From the NCBI RefSeq assembly GCF_028527925.1, contig NZ_JAPESW010000006.1:62001-126000 (forward strand): a DNA stretch of 64,000 nt, in the 5' to 3' direction. A model generated the notes under the pieces. That model was not told the origin of the DNA. It saw only the letters and a program-made list of their open reading frames with translations, and did not search any database. The position numbers and the translations under genes are program-made. Shown one piece after another: positions 1 through 9,278 of the stretch (the first letter of the stretch is position 1; each line of letters opens with the position of its first letter). This DNA comes from Cellulomonas fimi. Lineage in GTDB: Bacteria > Actinomycetota > Actinomycetes > Actinomycetales > Cellulomonadaceae.

Positions 1-42
1 TCTCGCACACCGACCGAACACCTGTACGACAGGACACGCGCG

Positions 43-609
43 TCACGCGCGCCGCTTGGCCGCCTGCTCCGCCGCCGCCCACGCGCGCTGCGCCGCCGTC
101 ATGGACCCCGGAGCCCGCTGCGGAGCGCCGAGTGCGCCGGCCGGCCGCCACAGGTGGCAGATCGCGAGCGCGAGCGCGTCCGCCGCGTCGGCGGGCTTGG
201 GGATCTCGTCGAGGCTGAGCAGCCGCGCGACCATCGTCTGGACCTGCGGCTTGTCGGCGCGGCCGTTGCCCGTGACCGCGGCCTTGACCTCGCTGGGCGT
301 GTGCAGCGCGACGGGGATGCGCCGACGGGCGGCGGCGACCATGGCGATGCCCGCGACCTGAGCCGTGCCCATGACGGTGCGCACGTTGTGCTGCGCGAAG
401 ACGCGCTCCACCGCGACCGCGTCGGGCGCGTGCTCCTCGAGCCACTCCTCGATCTGCGCCTCTATCGTCAGCAGCCGCTGGTCGACCTCGTCGTCCACCG
501 CCGAGCGCGCGACCCCGACCGCGACGAGCCGCGTGCGGCGTCCGGGCAGGCCGTCGACCACGCCGAGACCGCAGCGGGTGAGGCCGGGGTCGACTCCGAG
601 GACGCGCAC
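43..609 (-). CDS. ruvC: Holliday junction resolvase RuvC
   Basis: Endonuclease that cleaves Holliday junctions with RuvAB during recombinational repair in the cytoplasm. The 188-residue protein starts MRVLGVDPG and keeps the acidic catalytic set: Asp7, Glu68 in AVAVERVF, and Asp141 and Asp144 in the C-terminal [11 protein letters not shown] motif. Length is normal for the family. It follows yebC on the same strand, as in mycobacteria, separated by about 54 bases that hold a hairpin; ruvA and ruvB would be expected just outside the left edge. The start is well supported because the first strand of the RNase H-like fold begins at residue 2. Confidence 0.96.
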   Translation of the reverse strand: MRVLGVDPGLTRCGLGVVDGLPGRRTRLVAVGVARSAVDDEVDQRLLTIEAQIEEWLEEHAPDAVAVERVFAQHNVRTVMGTAQVAGIAMVAAARRRIPVALHTPSEVKAAVTGNGRADKPQVQTMVARLLSLDEIPKPADAADALALAICHLWRPAGALGAPQRAPGSMTAAQRAWAAAEQAAKRRA

Positions 610-624
610 GCTCGTATGGTCGCA

Positions 625-650
625 GCCTCCCGGGTCGATCCCCGGGAGGC
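625..650 (-). terminator. Hairpin between yebC and ruvC
   Basis: A perfect 10-bp inverted repeat (GCCTCCCGGG / CCCGGGAGGC) with a 6-base loop lies in the short gap after yebC and just before ruvC. There is no T-run, so it may be a weak terminator, an attenuator or an RNA-stability hairpin setting ruvC level relative to yebC. Confidence 0.45.
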
Positions 651-663
651 CGCGCGCCTGTCG

Positions 664-1419
664 TCAGTCGTCCTCGAGCTCCGCCATGACCTCGTCGGAG
701 GCGTCGAAGTTGGCGTAGACGTTCTGCACGTCGTCGGAGTCCTCGAGCGCGTCGATGAGGCGCAGGATCTTGCGGGCGCCCTCGGCGTCGACCTCGATCT
801 GCGTCGACGGCCAGAACACGACGTCGGCGGAGTCGTACTCGATCCCGGCGTCCTGCAGCGACGTGCGGACGGGCACCAGGTCGGTCGCCTCGCTCAGCAC
901 CTCGAACGACTCGCCGAGGTCGTTGACCTCCTCGCCGCCCGCGTCGAGGACCGCCTCCATGACGGCGTCCTCGTCGGTGCCCTCCTTGGGGACGATGACG
1001 ACGCCCTTGCGGCTGAAGATGTACGACACCGAGCCCGGGTCGGCCATCTGCCCGCCGTTGCGGGTGAACGCGACGCGCACGTCGGACGCGGCACGGTTGC
1101 GGTTGTCGGTGAGGCACTCGACCAGCACCGCGATGCCGCCGGGGCCGTAGCCCTCGTACATGATCGTCTGGTAGTCCGCGCCGCCGGCCTCCTGGCCGGA
1201 CCCGCGCTTGAGGGCGCGGTCGATGTTGTCGTTCGGGACCGACGACTTCTTCGCCTTCTGGATGGCGTCGAAGAGCGTCGGGTTGCCCGCAGGGTCACCA
1301 CCGCCCGTGCGGGCGGCCACCTCGATGTTCTTGACCAGCTTCGCGAAGAGCTTGCCGCGCTTCGCGTCGACGACGGCCTTCTTGTGCTTGGTGGTGGCCC
1401 ACTTGGAATGACCCGACAT
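664..1419 (-). CDS. yebC: YebC/PmpR family regulatory protein
   Basis: Member of the YebC/TACO1 family, known as a DNA-binding regulator or translation factor depending on the organism. The 251-residue product has the diagnostic start [23 protein letters not shown] and the internal [20 protein letters not shown] segment, covering all three YebC domains. The C-terminus is unusually acidic (ends MAELEDD). It starts 9 bases after pdxT, so the two are probably co-transcribed, and ruvC follows. The yebC-ruvC association is widespread in bacteria. The exact molecular role here is not shown by the sequence. Confidence 0.95.
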   Translation of the reverse strand: MSGHSKWATTKHKKAVVDAKRGKLFAKLVKNIEVAARTGGGDPAGNPTLFDAIQKAKKSSVPNDNIDRALKRGSGQEAGGADYQTIMYEGYGPGGIAVLVECLTDNRNRAASDVRVAFTRNGGQMADPGSVSYIFSRKGVVIVPKEGTDEDAVMEAVLDAGGEEVNDLGESFEVLSEATDLVPVRTSLQDAGIEYDSADVVFWPSTQIEVDAEGARKILRLIDALEDSDDVQNVYANFDASDEVMAELEDD

Positions 1420-1428
1420 CGGCTCTGC

Positions 1429-2034
1429 CTACCCCTGGCTCTCGCGGACGATCTCGACGAACAGACGGTGCACCCGGGTGTCGCCCGTGACCTCCGGGTG
1501 GAAGGAGGTGACGAGGACCGGCCCCTGGCGGACCGCGACGATCCTACCGGCGGCCGGGCCCGACTCGACGCGCCCGACGACCTCGGCGGCCGGACCGACC
1601 TCCTCGACCCAGGGCGCGCGGATGAAGACGGCGTGCAGCGGCCCGTCCTCGACACCCTCGATCGTGAGGTCCGTCTCGAACGAGTCGACCTGGCGGCCGA
1701 ACGCGTTGCGCCGCACCGTGACGTCGACGCCGCCGAGGGTCTGCTGCCCCTCGATCCCGCCGAGCACCCGGTCGGCGAGCAGGATCATGCCCGCGCAGGA
1801 CCCGTACGCGGGCATCCCGCCACGCAGGCGGCGCTGCACGGGCTCGAACAGGTCGAACGCGCGCAGCAGCTTGTCGATGGTCGTGGACTCGCCGCCCGGG
1901 ATCACCAGCGCGTCCACCGCGTCGAGCTCACGCTCGCGCCGGACGGGCACCGCGTCGGCTCCCTCGGTCGTGAGGGCGGCGACGTGCTCACGCACGTCGC
2001 CCTGCAGGGCGAGCACTCCGACGGTCACGGTCAC
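1429..2034 (-). CDS. pdxT: Pyridoxal 5'-phosphate synthase glutaminase subunit PdxT
   Basis: Class-I glutaminase that supplies ammonia to PdxS for PLP synthesis. The 201-residue protein begins [14 protein letters not shown] and contains IPGGEST (residues 45-51), the nucleophile Cys80 in AYGSCAGM, and the His179/Glu181 pair in SFHPEV, completing the catalytic triad. The GTG start at 2034 is chosen because the family start motif (GVLALQG) follows at once; a GTG two codons later is possible. It lies 11 bases after the aminotransferase gene, while pdxS is about 2 kb upstream on the same strand, so the two subunits are near each other but not adjacent. Confidence 0.95.
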   Translation of the reverse strand: MTVTVGVLALQGDVREHVAALTTEGADAVPVRRERELDAVDALVIPGGESTTIDKLLRAFDLFEPVQRRLRGGMPAYGSCAGMILLADRVLGGIEGQQTLGGVDVTVRRNAFGRQVDSFETDLTIEGVEDGPLHAVFIRAPWVEEVGPAAEVVGRVESGPAAGRIVAVRQGPVLVTSFHPEVTGDTRVHRLFVEIVRESQG

Positions 2035-2045
2035 GACGGGCGATC

Positions 2046-3290
2046 CTAGTTCGCGGCGGCGAGCCGCCCGGACCCCGCCCGGCTGTCGGTCGGCCCCTCG
2101 ACCACGACCGGTTGCGGGCCGCCCGACGACCCGGCGGGCGTGCCCTCGGCCACGGCGGCGACGAGGCGCGCGAGACCCTCGTGCAGGACGTCGGGCGCGG
2201 CGGCGAGGCTCACGCGGACCTGCCCGTGCGCGGACGGCCCGAACGTGGACCCGGGCGCGACGGCGACGTGCCGCTCGGCGAGCAGGCGCAGCGCGAACGC
2301 GTCGGTGTCGGCGACGCCGACGTCCACCATGAGGTAGAACGCGCCGTCGGGACGCACGTAGCGCAGCCCCGCGGCGTCCAGCACGGCGACGGCGGCGTCG
2401 CGGCGGACCCGGTACTGCGCCACGGCGTCCGTCACGACGTCCTGCGGTCCGGTCAGCGCGGCGAGCGCGGCGTGCTGACCCGGTGCCGAGGGGCACGCGA
2501 TCGTCGCCTCGGCGACGTGGCCGATGATCTCGACCAGGTCGTGCCGCGGCGTCGCGAGGAAGCCCGTGCGCCAGCCGGTCATGGCGTACGTCTTCGACAG
2601 GCTGTGCTGGACCACGACGCGGCCGTCGGTGTCGAAGGCGGCGGGGCTTACGTGCGGCGTGCCGAACGTCACGGCCTCGTAGCACTCGTCGGAGAGCACC
2701 CAGAGGTCGTGGCGGCGGGCGACACCCACGAGGCCGGCGACGACGTCGGCGGGATACACCGCTCCCGTCGGGTTGTTCGGGGAGCAGACCACGATCGCGC
2801 GCGTGCGCGGCCCGACCGCCGCCTCGACGTCGGCGAGGTCGGGCACGAAGCCGCGCTCGGCCGACGTCGGGTAGGTGCGCACGACGGCGCCCACGGAGAT
2901 CGCGGCCATCGCCCAGTTCGGGAACATCGGGTCGGGCAGCAGGATCTCGTCGCCCGGTCCGAGCAGCGCGGCCATCGTCATGGTGAGCCCGTGCATCGCG
3001 CCGTGCGTGACGACCACGTCGTCGGCGTGCGTCGTCCGGCCGCTCATACGCGTGACCCGCTCGGCCGCGACCTCGCGCAGCTCCCCGAGTCCCGTGCTCG
3101 CGGTGTACCCGGCGCGCCCGTCGTGCGCGGCGCGCGCGGCCGCCTCGACGGCGTGCGCGGGCGGCGCCGCGTCGGGCTCCCCGATCTCGAGGTGGAGCGC
3201 CTCCGGGTCGCGGTGCGCGAGCTCCATCAGGGTGCGGATGCCGCTGCGGGGGATGTGCAGCGTCGGGGACGTCGGGGCCAGGGTGGGCAT
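2046..3290 (-). CDS. PLP-dependent class I/II aminotransferase
   Basis: Fold-type I aminotransferase of the aspartate aminotransferase superfamily; the amino-acid substrate cannot be named from sequence. The 414 residues contain SPNNPTG (170-176), DECYE (201-205) and the PLP-binding lysine K233 in [16 protein letters not shown]. About the last 30 residues are a low-complexity Gly/Ser/Pro tail. It sits immediately upstream of pdxT in the same operon, linking a PLP-using enzyme to PLP synthesis. A 12-base palindrome lies about 26 bases upstream of the ATG. Confidence 0.92.
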   Translation of the reverse strand: MPTLAPTSPTLHIPRSGIRTLMELAHRDPEALHLEIGEPDAAPPAHAVEAAARAAHDGRAGYTASTGLGELREVAAERVTRMSGRTTHADDVVVTHGAMHGLTMTMAALLGPGDEILLPDPMFPNWAMAAISVGAVVRTYPTSAERGFVPDLADVEAAVGPRTRAIVVCSPNNPTGAVYPADVVAGLVGVARRHDLWVLSDECYEAVTFGTPHVSPAAFDTDGRVVVQHSLSKTYAMTGWRTGFLATPRHDLVEIIGHVAEATIACPSAPGQHAALAALTGPQDVVTDAVAQYRVRRDAAVAVLDAAGLRYVRPDGAFYLMVDVGVADTDAFALRLLAERHVAVAPGSTFGPSAHGQVRVSLAAAPDVLHEGLARLVAAVAEGTPAGSSGGPQPVVVEGPTDSRAGSGRLAAAN

Positions 3291-3315
3291 GCTCTCGACC
3301 GTACACAGTCGACGT

Positions 3316-3327
3316 TACTGGTCAGTA
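3316..3327. promoter_or_regulatory. Palindrome upstream of aminotransferase-pdxT-yebC
   Basis: TACTGGTCAGTA is a 5-bp inverted repeat with a 2-base centre, placed about 26 bases upstream of the aminotransferase start in an otherwise GC-rich gap. The shape suits a dimeric repressor of TetR or similar type. No regulator gene is adjacent, so this is only a candidate operator. Confidence 0.3.
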
Positions 3328-3398
3328 CCCCCCTGGCGGCTGACGGTGACCGCCCGACCCGCGACGGCGACCCCGGTACCGCCCGCCCTCAGCCGCGC

Positions 3399-4088
3399 TC
3401 AGTGCTCGTGCGCGAGGCCGAGGTGCCGCACCGTGCCGTCCCACCCCGCGGCGAGATCCCGCACGAGCTCGGCGAGGCCGACCGGGAACACCTCGATGTC
3501 GACGGCCGCGAGCTCGTCCAGGGGCCACCACCGCAGCTCGTCGAGCACGCCCGCCTCCAGCTCGGTCCACCCGGCACGGCTGAGCTCGCCGACCTCCGAC
3601 GAGCGCACGCGCGCCAGGTAGAGGTCCTCGTCCTGGCGGCAGTGCTGCGCGAAGAAGTCGAAGATCGCGGACCGCGTCAGGACGGGGCCCTCGAGCGCCG
3701 CGGGGTCGAGCACGATCCCCGTCTCCTCGAACAGCTCGCGCAGGGCCGCGGTGCGGGAGTCCTCGCCGTCGTCGATGCCGCCGCCGACCGTGAACCACCA
3801 GCTGCGCTCGGGCTGGTCCACGTCGTGCCCGCGCATGAGCAGGACGCGGTCGTGCTCGTCGAGCAGGATCACGCGCGCCGCCCGGCGGAACAGCAGGCCG
3901 TCGGGTCCGGGCCGCCACTCCGGTCCGAGCCCGTGGACCGGTCCCCCGCCGTCGGCGTGCCCGCGCGCCGCCACCGGCACGGCGTTCTCGCCGGGCGCGA
4001 CCACGGCCGCGTCGCCGCCGGGCAGGCCGAGGGCCGCGGACGACGTGACGCCGTCCGCGGCCCCGGGACCGTGCGGGTCGGAGGTCAC
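3399..4088 (-). CDS. NUDIX hydrolase
   Basis: Nucleoside-diphosphate-linked hydrolase; the substrate is unknown. The 229-residue protein has a complete Nudix box between about residues 102 and 124 (GGGIDDGED then [12 protein letters not shown]), giving the metal-binding REXXEE core. Residues 1-60 before the domain are Gly/Ala/Pro-rich and probably unstructured. The GTG start at 4088 overlaps the pdxS stop in GTGA, which indicates translational coupling. A Nudix gene at this point is also found between pimA and pdxS in mycobacteria. Confidence 0.9.
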   Translation of the reverse strand: MTSDPHGPGAADGVTSSAALGLPGGDAAVVAPGENAVPVAARGHADGGGPVHGLGPEWRPGPDGLLFRRAARVILLDEHDRVLLMRGHDVDQPERSWWFTVGGGIDDGEDSRTAALRELFEETGIVLDPAALEGPVLTRSAIFDFFAQHCRQDEDLYLARVRSSEVGELSRAGWTELEAGVLDELRWWPLDELAAVDIEVFPVGLAELVRDLAAGWDGTVRHLGLAHEH

Positions 4089-5008
4089 CAGCCCCGCTCG
4101 GCGAGACGGTGCGGCACCGGCACGTCGTCGACGTTGATGCCGACCATGGCCTCGCCGAGGCCGCGGGAGACCTTCGCGACGACGTCCGGGTCGTCGTAGA
4201 ACGTCGTCGCCTTGACGATCGCGGCGGCGCGCTCGGCGGGGTTGCCGGACTTGAAGATGCCCGAGCCGACGAAGACGCCCTCGGCACCGAGCTGCATCAT
4301 CATCGCGGCGTCCGCCGGCGTGGCGATGCCACCTGCGGTGAACAGGACGACGGGCAGCTTGCCGGCGGTCGCGACCTCCTTGACGAGGTCGTACGGCGCC
4401 TGGAGCTCCTTCGCGGCCAGGTACAGCTCGTCCTCGGGGAGCGACGTCAGGCGGCGGATCTCGTCGCGCAGCGTGCGCATGTGGGTCGTCGCGTTGGACA
4501 CGTCGCCCGTGCCCGCCTCGCCCTTGGAGCGGATCATGGCGGCGCCCTCGGTGATGCGGCGCAGCGCCTCGCCCAGGTTGGTCGCCCCGCAGACGAACGG
4601 GACGGTGAACGCCCACTTGTCGATGTGGTGCGCGTAGTCGGCGGGGGTCAGCACCTCGGACTCGTCGACGTAGTCGACACCGAGCGACTGGAGCACCTGC
4701 GCCTCGACGAAGTGGCCGATGCGGGCCTTCGCCATGACGGGGATGGAGACGGCCTCGATGATCCCGTCGATGAGGTCCGGGTCGCTCATGCGCGCGACAC
4801 CACCCTGCGCACGGATGTCGGCCGGCACGCGCTCGAGCGCCATGACGGCGACGGCGCCCGCGTCCTCGGCGATCTTCGCCTGCTCCGCGGTGACGACGTC
4901 CATGATCACGCCGCCCTTGAGCATCTCCGCCATGCCGCGCTTGACACGCGCGGTGCCGACGGTCGGCTCCTGCGTCGTGGTGGTCGGCTGGGTGTTCTCG
5001 CTGGTCAC
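4085..5008 (-). CDS. pdxS: Pyridoxal 5'-phosphate synthase lyase subunit PdxS
   Basis: Makes PLP from ribose 5-phosphate, glyceraldehyde 3-phosphate and PdxT-derived ammonia. The 307-residue TIM-barrel has the two active lysines spaced as in the family: K94 in [10 protein letters not shown] and K162 in [11 protein letters not shown], 68 residues apart. The GTG at 5008 is preferred over an in-frame ATG 96 bases upstream. A GAGG ribosome site lies about 6 bases before the GTG, and the extra upstream residues are low-complexity. The gene overlaps the NUDIX gene by GTGA. Confidence 0.96.
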   Translation of the reverse strand: MTSENTQPTTTTQEPTVGTARVKRGMAEMLKGGVIMDVVTAEQAKIAEDAGAVAVMALERVPADIRAQGGVARMSDPDLIDGIIEAVSIPVMAKARIGHFVEAQVLQSLGVDYVDESEVLTPADYAHHIDKWAFTVPFVCGATNLGEALRRITEGAAMIRSKGEAGTGDVSNATTHMRTLRDEIRRLTSLPEDELYLAAKELQAPYDLVKEVATAGKLPVVLFTAGGIATPADAAMMMQLGAEGVFVGSGIFKSGNPAERAAAIVKATTFYDDPDVVAKVSRGLGEAMVGINVDDVPVPHRLAERGW

Positions 5009-5131
5009 GTCGAGCCTCACATGATGTGGTGCGGGTGGAGGGCCGGGCGTCCGCCCGTCCGGCCATCGTAGTCGCTCGCCGCGGCCTCCCCCGGCGCCGT
5101 CCACGCCCCGGGCCCGGGTGTGGTGCGGCTC

Positions 5132-5827
5132 TCAGACCGCGCGGGACGACCCCTCGGCACCCGGACCGGCCGCTCCGCCGACGTGCCCCTCCGACGCGCG
5201 TGCACCCGGTCGCCCGAGGGCCGCGGGCCACTCGTCGTCGAGCTCGAGCGTGCGCGGCGCGGGCGCGTGCCCGGCGAGCCGGAAGAGGCGCACGAGCGGG
5301 CCGCGCCGCGCGCGCAGCGTCTGGGCGACCGCCTCGTTGTGGAACCGCCGGGCGAGCTGCACGCGGTACCAGGCGGAGCCGAGGCTGCCCAGCAGCTCGT
5401 CGCCGTCCGGGTCGGCGCGCAGCGCGGCGACGTCGTCCGGGTCGCCGAGCGCCTCCCGCAGCGTCGCGGACAGCTCGCTCTCGACGCGGCCGCGCACGTC
5501 CGGGTCGTCCGACGACCGCGCCGGCTCCTCGGACAGCAGGTCGCGCACGCCCGGCGGCAGCGCACCGACGTCCGCGGTCGACGTCCCGGTGGACAGCGAC
5601 GCCCACGCGGCCTCCGCGACGAGCACCGAGCTCACCGGGTCGAGCTGCCCCGAGGTCGCGAGCCCGGCGGCCACGGTGGCGCGCCGCAGCAGCTGGGCCT
5701 CGACGACCGCACGCGACGCCGCCACCTTGCGGTGCAGCCGGTCGAGCCGCGATGCGGCGACCCACGCCCACCAGAGCCCGAGCGCGAGCACCAGGACGAC
5801 GACGACCGTGACCTCGGACCAGCTCAC
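5132..5827 (-). CDS. LemA-like membrane-anchored protein
   Basis: One N-terminal membrane helix (residues about 6-26, VTVVVVLVLALGLWWAWVAA) is followed by a cytoplasmic or external helical region. Its start (SRLDRLHRKVAASRAVVEAQLLRRATV) and end (YRVQLARRFHNEAVAQT, then LVRLFRLAGHAPAP) resemble the helices of LemA proteins. The C-terminus is a disordered acidic/Gly tail. The GTG start overlaps the pimA stop in GTGA, so it is translationally coupled to the PIM lipid genes. Function in LemA proteins is poorly known; a role at the envelope is an inference from context. Confidence 0.72.
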   Translation of the reverse strand: MSWSEVTVVVVLVLALGLWWAWVAASRLDRLHRKVAASRAVVEAQLLRRATVAAGLATSGQLDPVSSVLVAEAAWASLSTGTSTADVGALPPGVRDLLSEEPARSSDDPDVRGRVESELSATLREALGDPDDVAALRADPDGDELLGSLGSAWYRVQLARRFHNEAVAQTLRARRGPLVRLFRLAGHAPAPRTLELDDEWPAALGRPGARASEGHVGGAAGPGAEGSSRAV

Positions 5828-7053
5828 CGCTCACCCCACGACCGGCGCAGCTCGAGCAGCCGCGCACCCCGCACCGACGACGGGTCCTCGCCGACCGGCG
5901 CGTCCCGTCCCGCGACGACCATCTCGTACACCGCGTGCACCTGGTCGGTGACGACCGACCAGTCGTAGCGCCGCACCGACGCGCGCGCGGCCTCGACGAC
6001 CCGGGCGCGCAGGTCCGCGTCCCGCAGCACCCGCACGAGCGTCCGCGCGAGGTCGTCGCTGTCGCCCGTGCGGAACAGGACGCCCGCGGCGCCGTCGTCG
6101 AGGACGCGCGAGAACGCACCGAGATCGCTCGCGACGACGGCCGTGCCGGCGCTCATCGCCTCGACCAGCACGATCCCGAAGCTCTCCCCGCCCGTCTGCG
6201 GCGCGCAGTAGACGTCGACCGACGCCAGCAGCCGTGCCTTGTCCTCGTCGGACACGCCGCCGAGGAACTCGACCGCGCCCGCGCGGTCGCCCAGGATCTC
6301 GCGCGCCTGGTCGGGCCCGGAGTCACCCCGGCCGGCGACCAGGAAGCGCGCGCCCGGCAGCTCGTCGAGGACACGGCCCACCGCACCGAGCAGCACGGGC
6401 AGACCCTTGCGGGACTCGTCGAGCCGGCCCAGGAACGCGACCGTCGGCGCCGACGGGGTGCCCGTCCAGCGCGCGTCCGCTCGCGCCTGTGCGAACGCGT
6501 CGACGTAGACCCCGTTCGGGATGACGACCGCGTCGCCGCCGAGGTGCTCGACGAGCGTGCGGCGCGCGTCCTCGGACACCGCGATGCGCGCCGAGATCTT
6601 CTCGAGCGACTGCCGCACCAGCGGGTACGCGACCTGCATCGAGCGGGACCGCACCTGCGAGGTGTGGAAGGTCGCGACGACCGGGCCGTCCGCGATCCAC
6701 AGCGCGAGCATGCTGAGGCTGGGCGTCACGGGCTCGTGCAGGTGCAGCACGTCGAACTGCCCGGCGGCGAGCCACTTGCGCACGCGCGCGGCGGTCATGG
6801 GCCCGAACGTCAGGCGCGCGACGGAGCCGTTGTAGCGGACCGGGACCGCGCGGCCGGCGGCCGTCAGGTAGGGCGGGACCGGTGTCTCGTCGTCGGCGGG
6901 CGCGAGCACCGAGACCTCGTGACCGCGCGCCAGCAGCGCCTCGGCGAGGTCGCGCACGTGGAACTGCACGCCGCCGGGCACGTCGAACGAGTACGGGCAG
7001 ACGATCCCGACGCGCAGCCGGCGTCCGTCGCCGCGGCCGCGCCCGAGCCTCAT
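5824..7053 (-). CDS. pimA: Phosphatidyl-myo-inositol mannosyltransferase PimA
   Basis: GT4-family enzyme that adds the first mannose from GDP-mannose to phosphatidylinositol at the inner face of the membrane, the first step of PIM synthesis. The 409-residue product starts RVGIVCPYSFDVPGGVQFHV after a short basic leader, the nucleotide-binding Rossmann region, and carries the GT4 E-x7-E motif in GGESFGIVLVEAMSAG. The ATG at 7053 overlaps the patA stop in ATGA. Order patA-pimA matches mycobacteria and supports this name over a generic GT4. Confidence 0.93.
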   Translation of the reverse strand: MRLGRGRGDGRRLRVGIVCPYSFDVPGGVQFHVRDLAEALLARGHEVSVLAPADDETPVPPYLTAAGRAVPVRYNGSVARLTFGPMTAARVRKWLAAGQFDVLHLHEPVTPSLSMLALWIADGPVVATFHTSQVRSRSMQVAYPLVRQSLEKISARIAVSEDARRTLVEHLGGDAVVIPNGVYVDAFAQARADARWTGTPSAPTVAFLGRLDESRKGLPVLLGAVGRVLDELPGARFLVAGRGDSGPDQAREILGDRAGAVEFLGGVSDEDKARLLASVDVYCAPQTGGESFGIVLVEAMSAGTAVVASDLGAFSRVLDDGAAGVLFRTGDSDDLARTLVRVLRDADLRARVVEAARASVRRYDWSVVTDQVHAVYEMVVAGRDAPVGEDPSSVRGARLLELRRSWGER

Positions 7054-8012
7054 GACGTGCCCTTGCCCGCCGCGACCGTCGCCGCGTACCGGGCGGGGTC
7101 GAGGTCGTCGACGAAGACGCGCTGCAGCATGTGCCAGTCCTCGGGGTGCCGACGGATCCCGTCGGCCAGGGCGTCGACCCACGCCTGCGTCATGACGCGG
7201 ATCTGCTCCGCCCGGGGCAGCCCCTCCGGCACCGGCACCACCGGGCTGAACTCGATCGTGACGCCCCACGGCGAGCCGGCGGCCCGGCGGCGGGCGCCGC
7301 GCAGCCGCTCGTAGCGGACGAGCACGGGGAACAGCGGCGCGCCGGTCGACACCGCGAGCGCCGCGGGTCCCGCCGCGACGCGCGCGCGGTGCCCGAACAG
7401 GTCGACCTCCACGCCCTTCGCCGTGAGGTCGCGGTCCGCGAGCAGCGGGATCACGCCGGCGCCTCCGCGTGCGGCACGGATGAGGTCGCGGAACACGTCG
7501 CCGCCTCCCGACAGCGGGATGATCCGCAGCCCGATGCTCTCGCGGAACGCGACGAACTCCTGGAACAGCTCCTCGGGCTCGAGGCGCTCCGCCACCGTCG
7601 TCACGGGGGCGAGGTGCCGGGTGGCCCAGGCACCCGCGAGGTCCCAGTTCCCGACGTGGCCCAGCGCCATGAGGATCGGGCCGTCGGCGTCGAGGTACGG
7701 CTGCGCCAGCTCGCGGTGCACCGCGCGCACCCGGTGGTCGACCTGCTCCTGCGACACGCCGACCAGCGCGAACGCCTCGGTGAAGTACCGCATGTAGGAG
7801 CGCATGCCGGCGCGGCTCAGCCGCCGCAGCGCACGCGCGTCGAGGTCGGGCCGGGCGCGACCGAGGTTCTTCTCGAGGCGCCGGACCCCGCCGCCGCGGC
7901 GCAGCCAGGTCACGTCGGCGGCGAGCCTCGCGGCGCCTCGCAGGACGGGGCCGGGCACCTTGCCGGCGTACCGCCAGGCGAGCCGGTAGAGACGGGCGAC
8001 GTCGAGGTTCAC
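7050..8012 (-). CDS. patA: Phosphatidylinositol mannoside acyltransferase (PatA type)
   Basis: Lipid A acyltransferase (HtrB/LpxL) superfamily enzyme expected to acylate the mannose of PIM at the membrane. The 320-residue protein has the family H-x4-D catalytic motif in ALGHVGNWDLAG and a conserved RDLTAKGVEVDLFG segment. The GTG start at 8012 overlaps the end of pgsA by GTGA, and its stop overlaps the pimA start. The three genes form one coupled PI-to-PIM operon. An upstream in-frame extension exists but is antisense-like arginine-rich sequence and is rejected. Confidence 0.92.
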   Translation of the reverse strand: MNLDVARLYRLAWRYAGKVPGPVLRGAARLAADVTWLRRGGGVRRLEKNLGRARPDLDARALRRLSRAGMRSYMRYFTEAFALVGVSQEQVDHRVRAVHRELAQPYLDADGPILMALGHVGNWDLAGAWATRHLAPVTTVAERLEPEELFQEFVAFRESIGLRIIPLSGGGDVFRDLIRAARGGAGVIPLLADRDLTAKGVEVDLFGHRARVAAGPAALAVSTGAPLFPVLVRYERLRGARRRAAGSPWGVTIEFSPVVPVPEGLPRAEQIRVMTQAWVDALADGIRRHPEDWHMLQRVFVDDLDPARYAATVAAGKGTS

Positions 8013-8620
8013 TCGGTCACCCCGACGGCCTGGCGGTGGACCTTGGCCATCCGCTGCACGACGGTCACCGCCGACGCGACGGCGAGGAGCCCGAGGACGA
8101 CCGTCAGCACGACGGACGGCGCACCGAGCCCGACGGCGGCGGTCGCGACGAGGGCGACGAGCAGGCGGTCCGCGCGCTCCGCGATCCCGCCGGACGCGGT
8201 CATGCCGAGCCCCTCGGCACGTGCACGGGCGTAGGGCACGACGGACCCGAGGACGAGGCACGCGAGCGCGAGGACGGCCGTGACCTCGTCGCCGCCGCGC
8301 CCGAAGAACCACAGGACGAGACCGGCGAAGATCGCGCCGTCCCCGAACCGGTCGAGCGTCGAGTCCAGGAACGCGCCCCACGGCCCGGACCGCCCGGACT
8401 GGCGCGCCATGACGCCGTCGAGCGAGTCGGTGAGCGCGAACAGCCCGATGAGGAGTGCGCCGAGGAAGAGGTGGCCGGTCGGGAACGCCCACAGCGCGGT
8501 GACGACGACGACCAGCGTCCCCGCGATCGTCACGGCGTCCGGCGACACCCCGAGGCGCAGCAGCGCCGTGGCGGGCGGCGTGAGGACGCGCTGCATCGCG
8601 CCCCGCAGTCGGTTCAGCAC
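8009..8620 (-). CDS. pgsA: Phosphatidylinositol phosphate synthase (CDP-alcohol phosphatidyltransferase)
   Basis: Integral membrane enzyme that joins CDP-diacylglycerol and inositol phosphate to begin phosphatidylinositol synthesis. The CDP-OH-P motif D-x2-DG-x2-AR-x8-G-x3-D-x3-D is complete (DSLDGVMARQ then GAFLDSTLDRFGD). About six hydrophobic helices follow, as expected for the roughly 203-residue family. The GTG at 8620 is chosen for its AGGGATGA ribosome site and its position 7 bases after the HIT gene; an internal ATG at MQRVL is possible. Substrate is assigned mainly from patA and pimA adjacency. Confidence 0.9.
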   Translation of the reverse strand: MLNRLRGAMQRVLTPPATALLRLGVSPDAVTIAGTLVVVVTALWAFPTGHLFLGALLIGLFALTDSLDGVMARQSGRSGPWGAFLDSTLDRFGDGAIFAGLVLWFFGRGGDEVTAVLALACLVLGSVVPYARARAEGLGMTASGGIAERADRLLVALVATAAVGLGAPSVVLTVVLGLLAVASAVTVVQRMAKVHRQAVGVTE

Positions 8621-8627
8621 GTGCCGG

Positions 8628-9275
8628 TCATCCCTTCGCGTCCACGTCGTCGCCCGTGCCGTCGGCCTGTGCGCCCGGCCAGGCCGCCGCGAGCCGTGCC
8701 CGCGTGTCGCCGAGCAGCTCGGGCAGCGCACGGCTGCGCCCGACGATCGGCAGGAAGTTCGAGTCGCCGCCCCACCGCGGGACGACGTGCTGGTGCAGGT
8801 GCGCGGCGATCCCGGCACCCGCGACGTCGCCCTGGTTCATGCCGAGGTTGAAGCCGTGCGGGCCCGACACCGCGCGCAGCACGCGCATCGCGGTCTGCGT
8901 GAGCGCGGCGACCTCGGCGACCTCGGCGTCCGTGAGGTCCGTGTAGTCGGCGACGTGACGGTACGGGCAGACGAGCACGTGCCCCGAGTTGTACGGGTAG
9001 AGGTTCATGACGACGTAGGCGACCTCGCCGCGCGCGACGACGAGCCCGTCCTCGTCGGGCAGCGACGGGATGCGGCAGAAGGGGCACCCGGGACCGGCGT
9101 GGGCGTCCGCCGGCTTGTCCTGGCCGCCGATGTACGCCATGCGGTGCGGCGTCCAGAGGCGCTCGAAGCCGTCCGGGACCCCCGCGAGGTCACCCGGCTG
9201 CTCGGTCCCGGCGGCACCGGGGCTCGCGACGACGTCGTCGTGCGCGGCCCCGGCGCCGGGGTCGGTGGTGCTCAC
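8628..9275 (-). CDS. HIT family hydrolase / AP4A phosphorylase-like
   Basis: Histidine-triad nucleotide-binding protein. The HIT motif is HLHQHVVP (His159, His161, His163), preceded by NSGHVLVCPYRHV and a zinc-type CPFC pair (Cys64, Cys67). The mycobacterial orthologue at the same place between thrS and pgsA acts on diadenosine tetraphosphate, so that activity is likely. Residues 1-35 are a low-complexity extension. The gene starts 4 bases after thrS ends and probably belongs to one transcript running from thrS to pimA. Confidence 0.93.
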   Translation of the reverse strand: MSTTDPGAGAAHDDVVASPGAAGTEQPGDLAGVPDGFERLWTPHRMAYIGGQDKPADAHAGPGCPFCRIPSLPDEDGLVVARGEVAYVVMNLYPYNSGHVLVCPYRHVADYTDLTDAEVAEVAALTQTAMRVLRAVSGPHGFNLGMNQGDVAGAGIAAHLHQHVVPRWGGDSNFLPIVGRSRALPELLGDTRARLAAAWPGAQADGTGDDVDAKG

Positions 9276-9278
9276 GGG

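Noticed and set aside
1429-3306. One 625-codon frame covering pdxT and the aminotransferase region
   Set aside because: Only the last 201 codons encode PdxT; the rest is the shifted frame of the aminotransferase gene. It is not a fusion protein.
3399-6119. A 906-codon frame running through NUDIX, pdxS and LemA-like genes
   Set aside because: Only the final 229 codons form the NUDIX protein. The upstream part is arginine-rich out-of-frame sequence over real genes.
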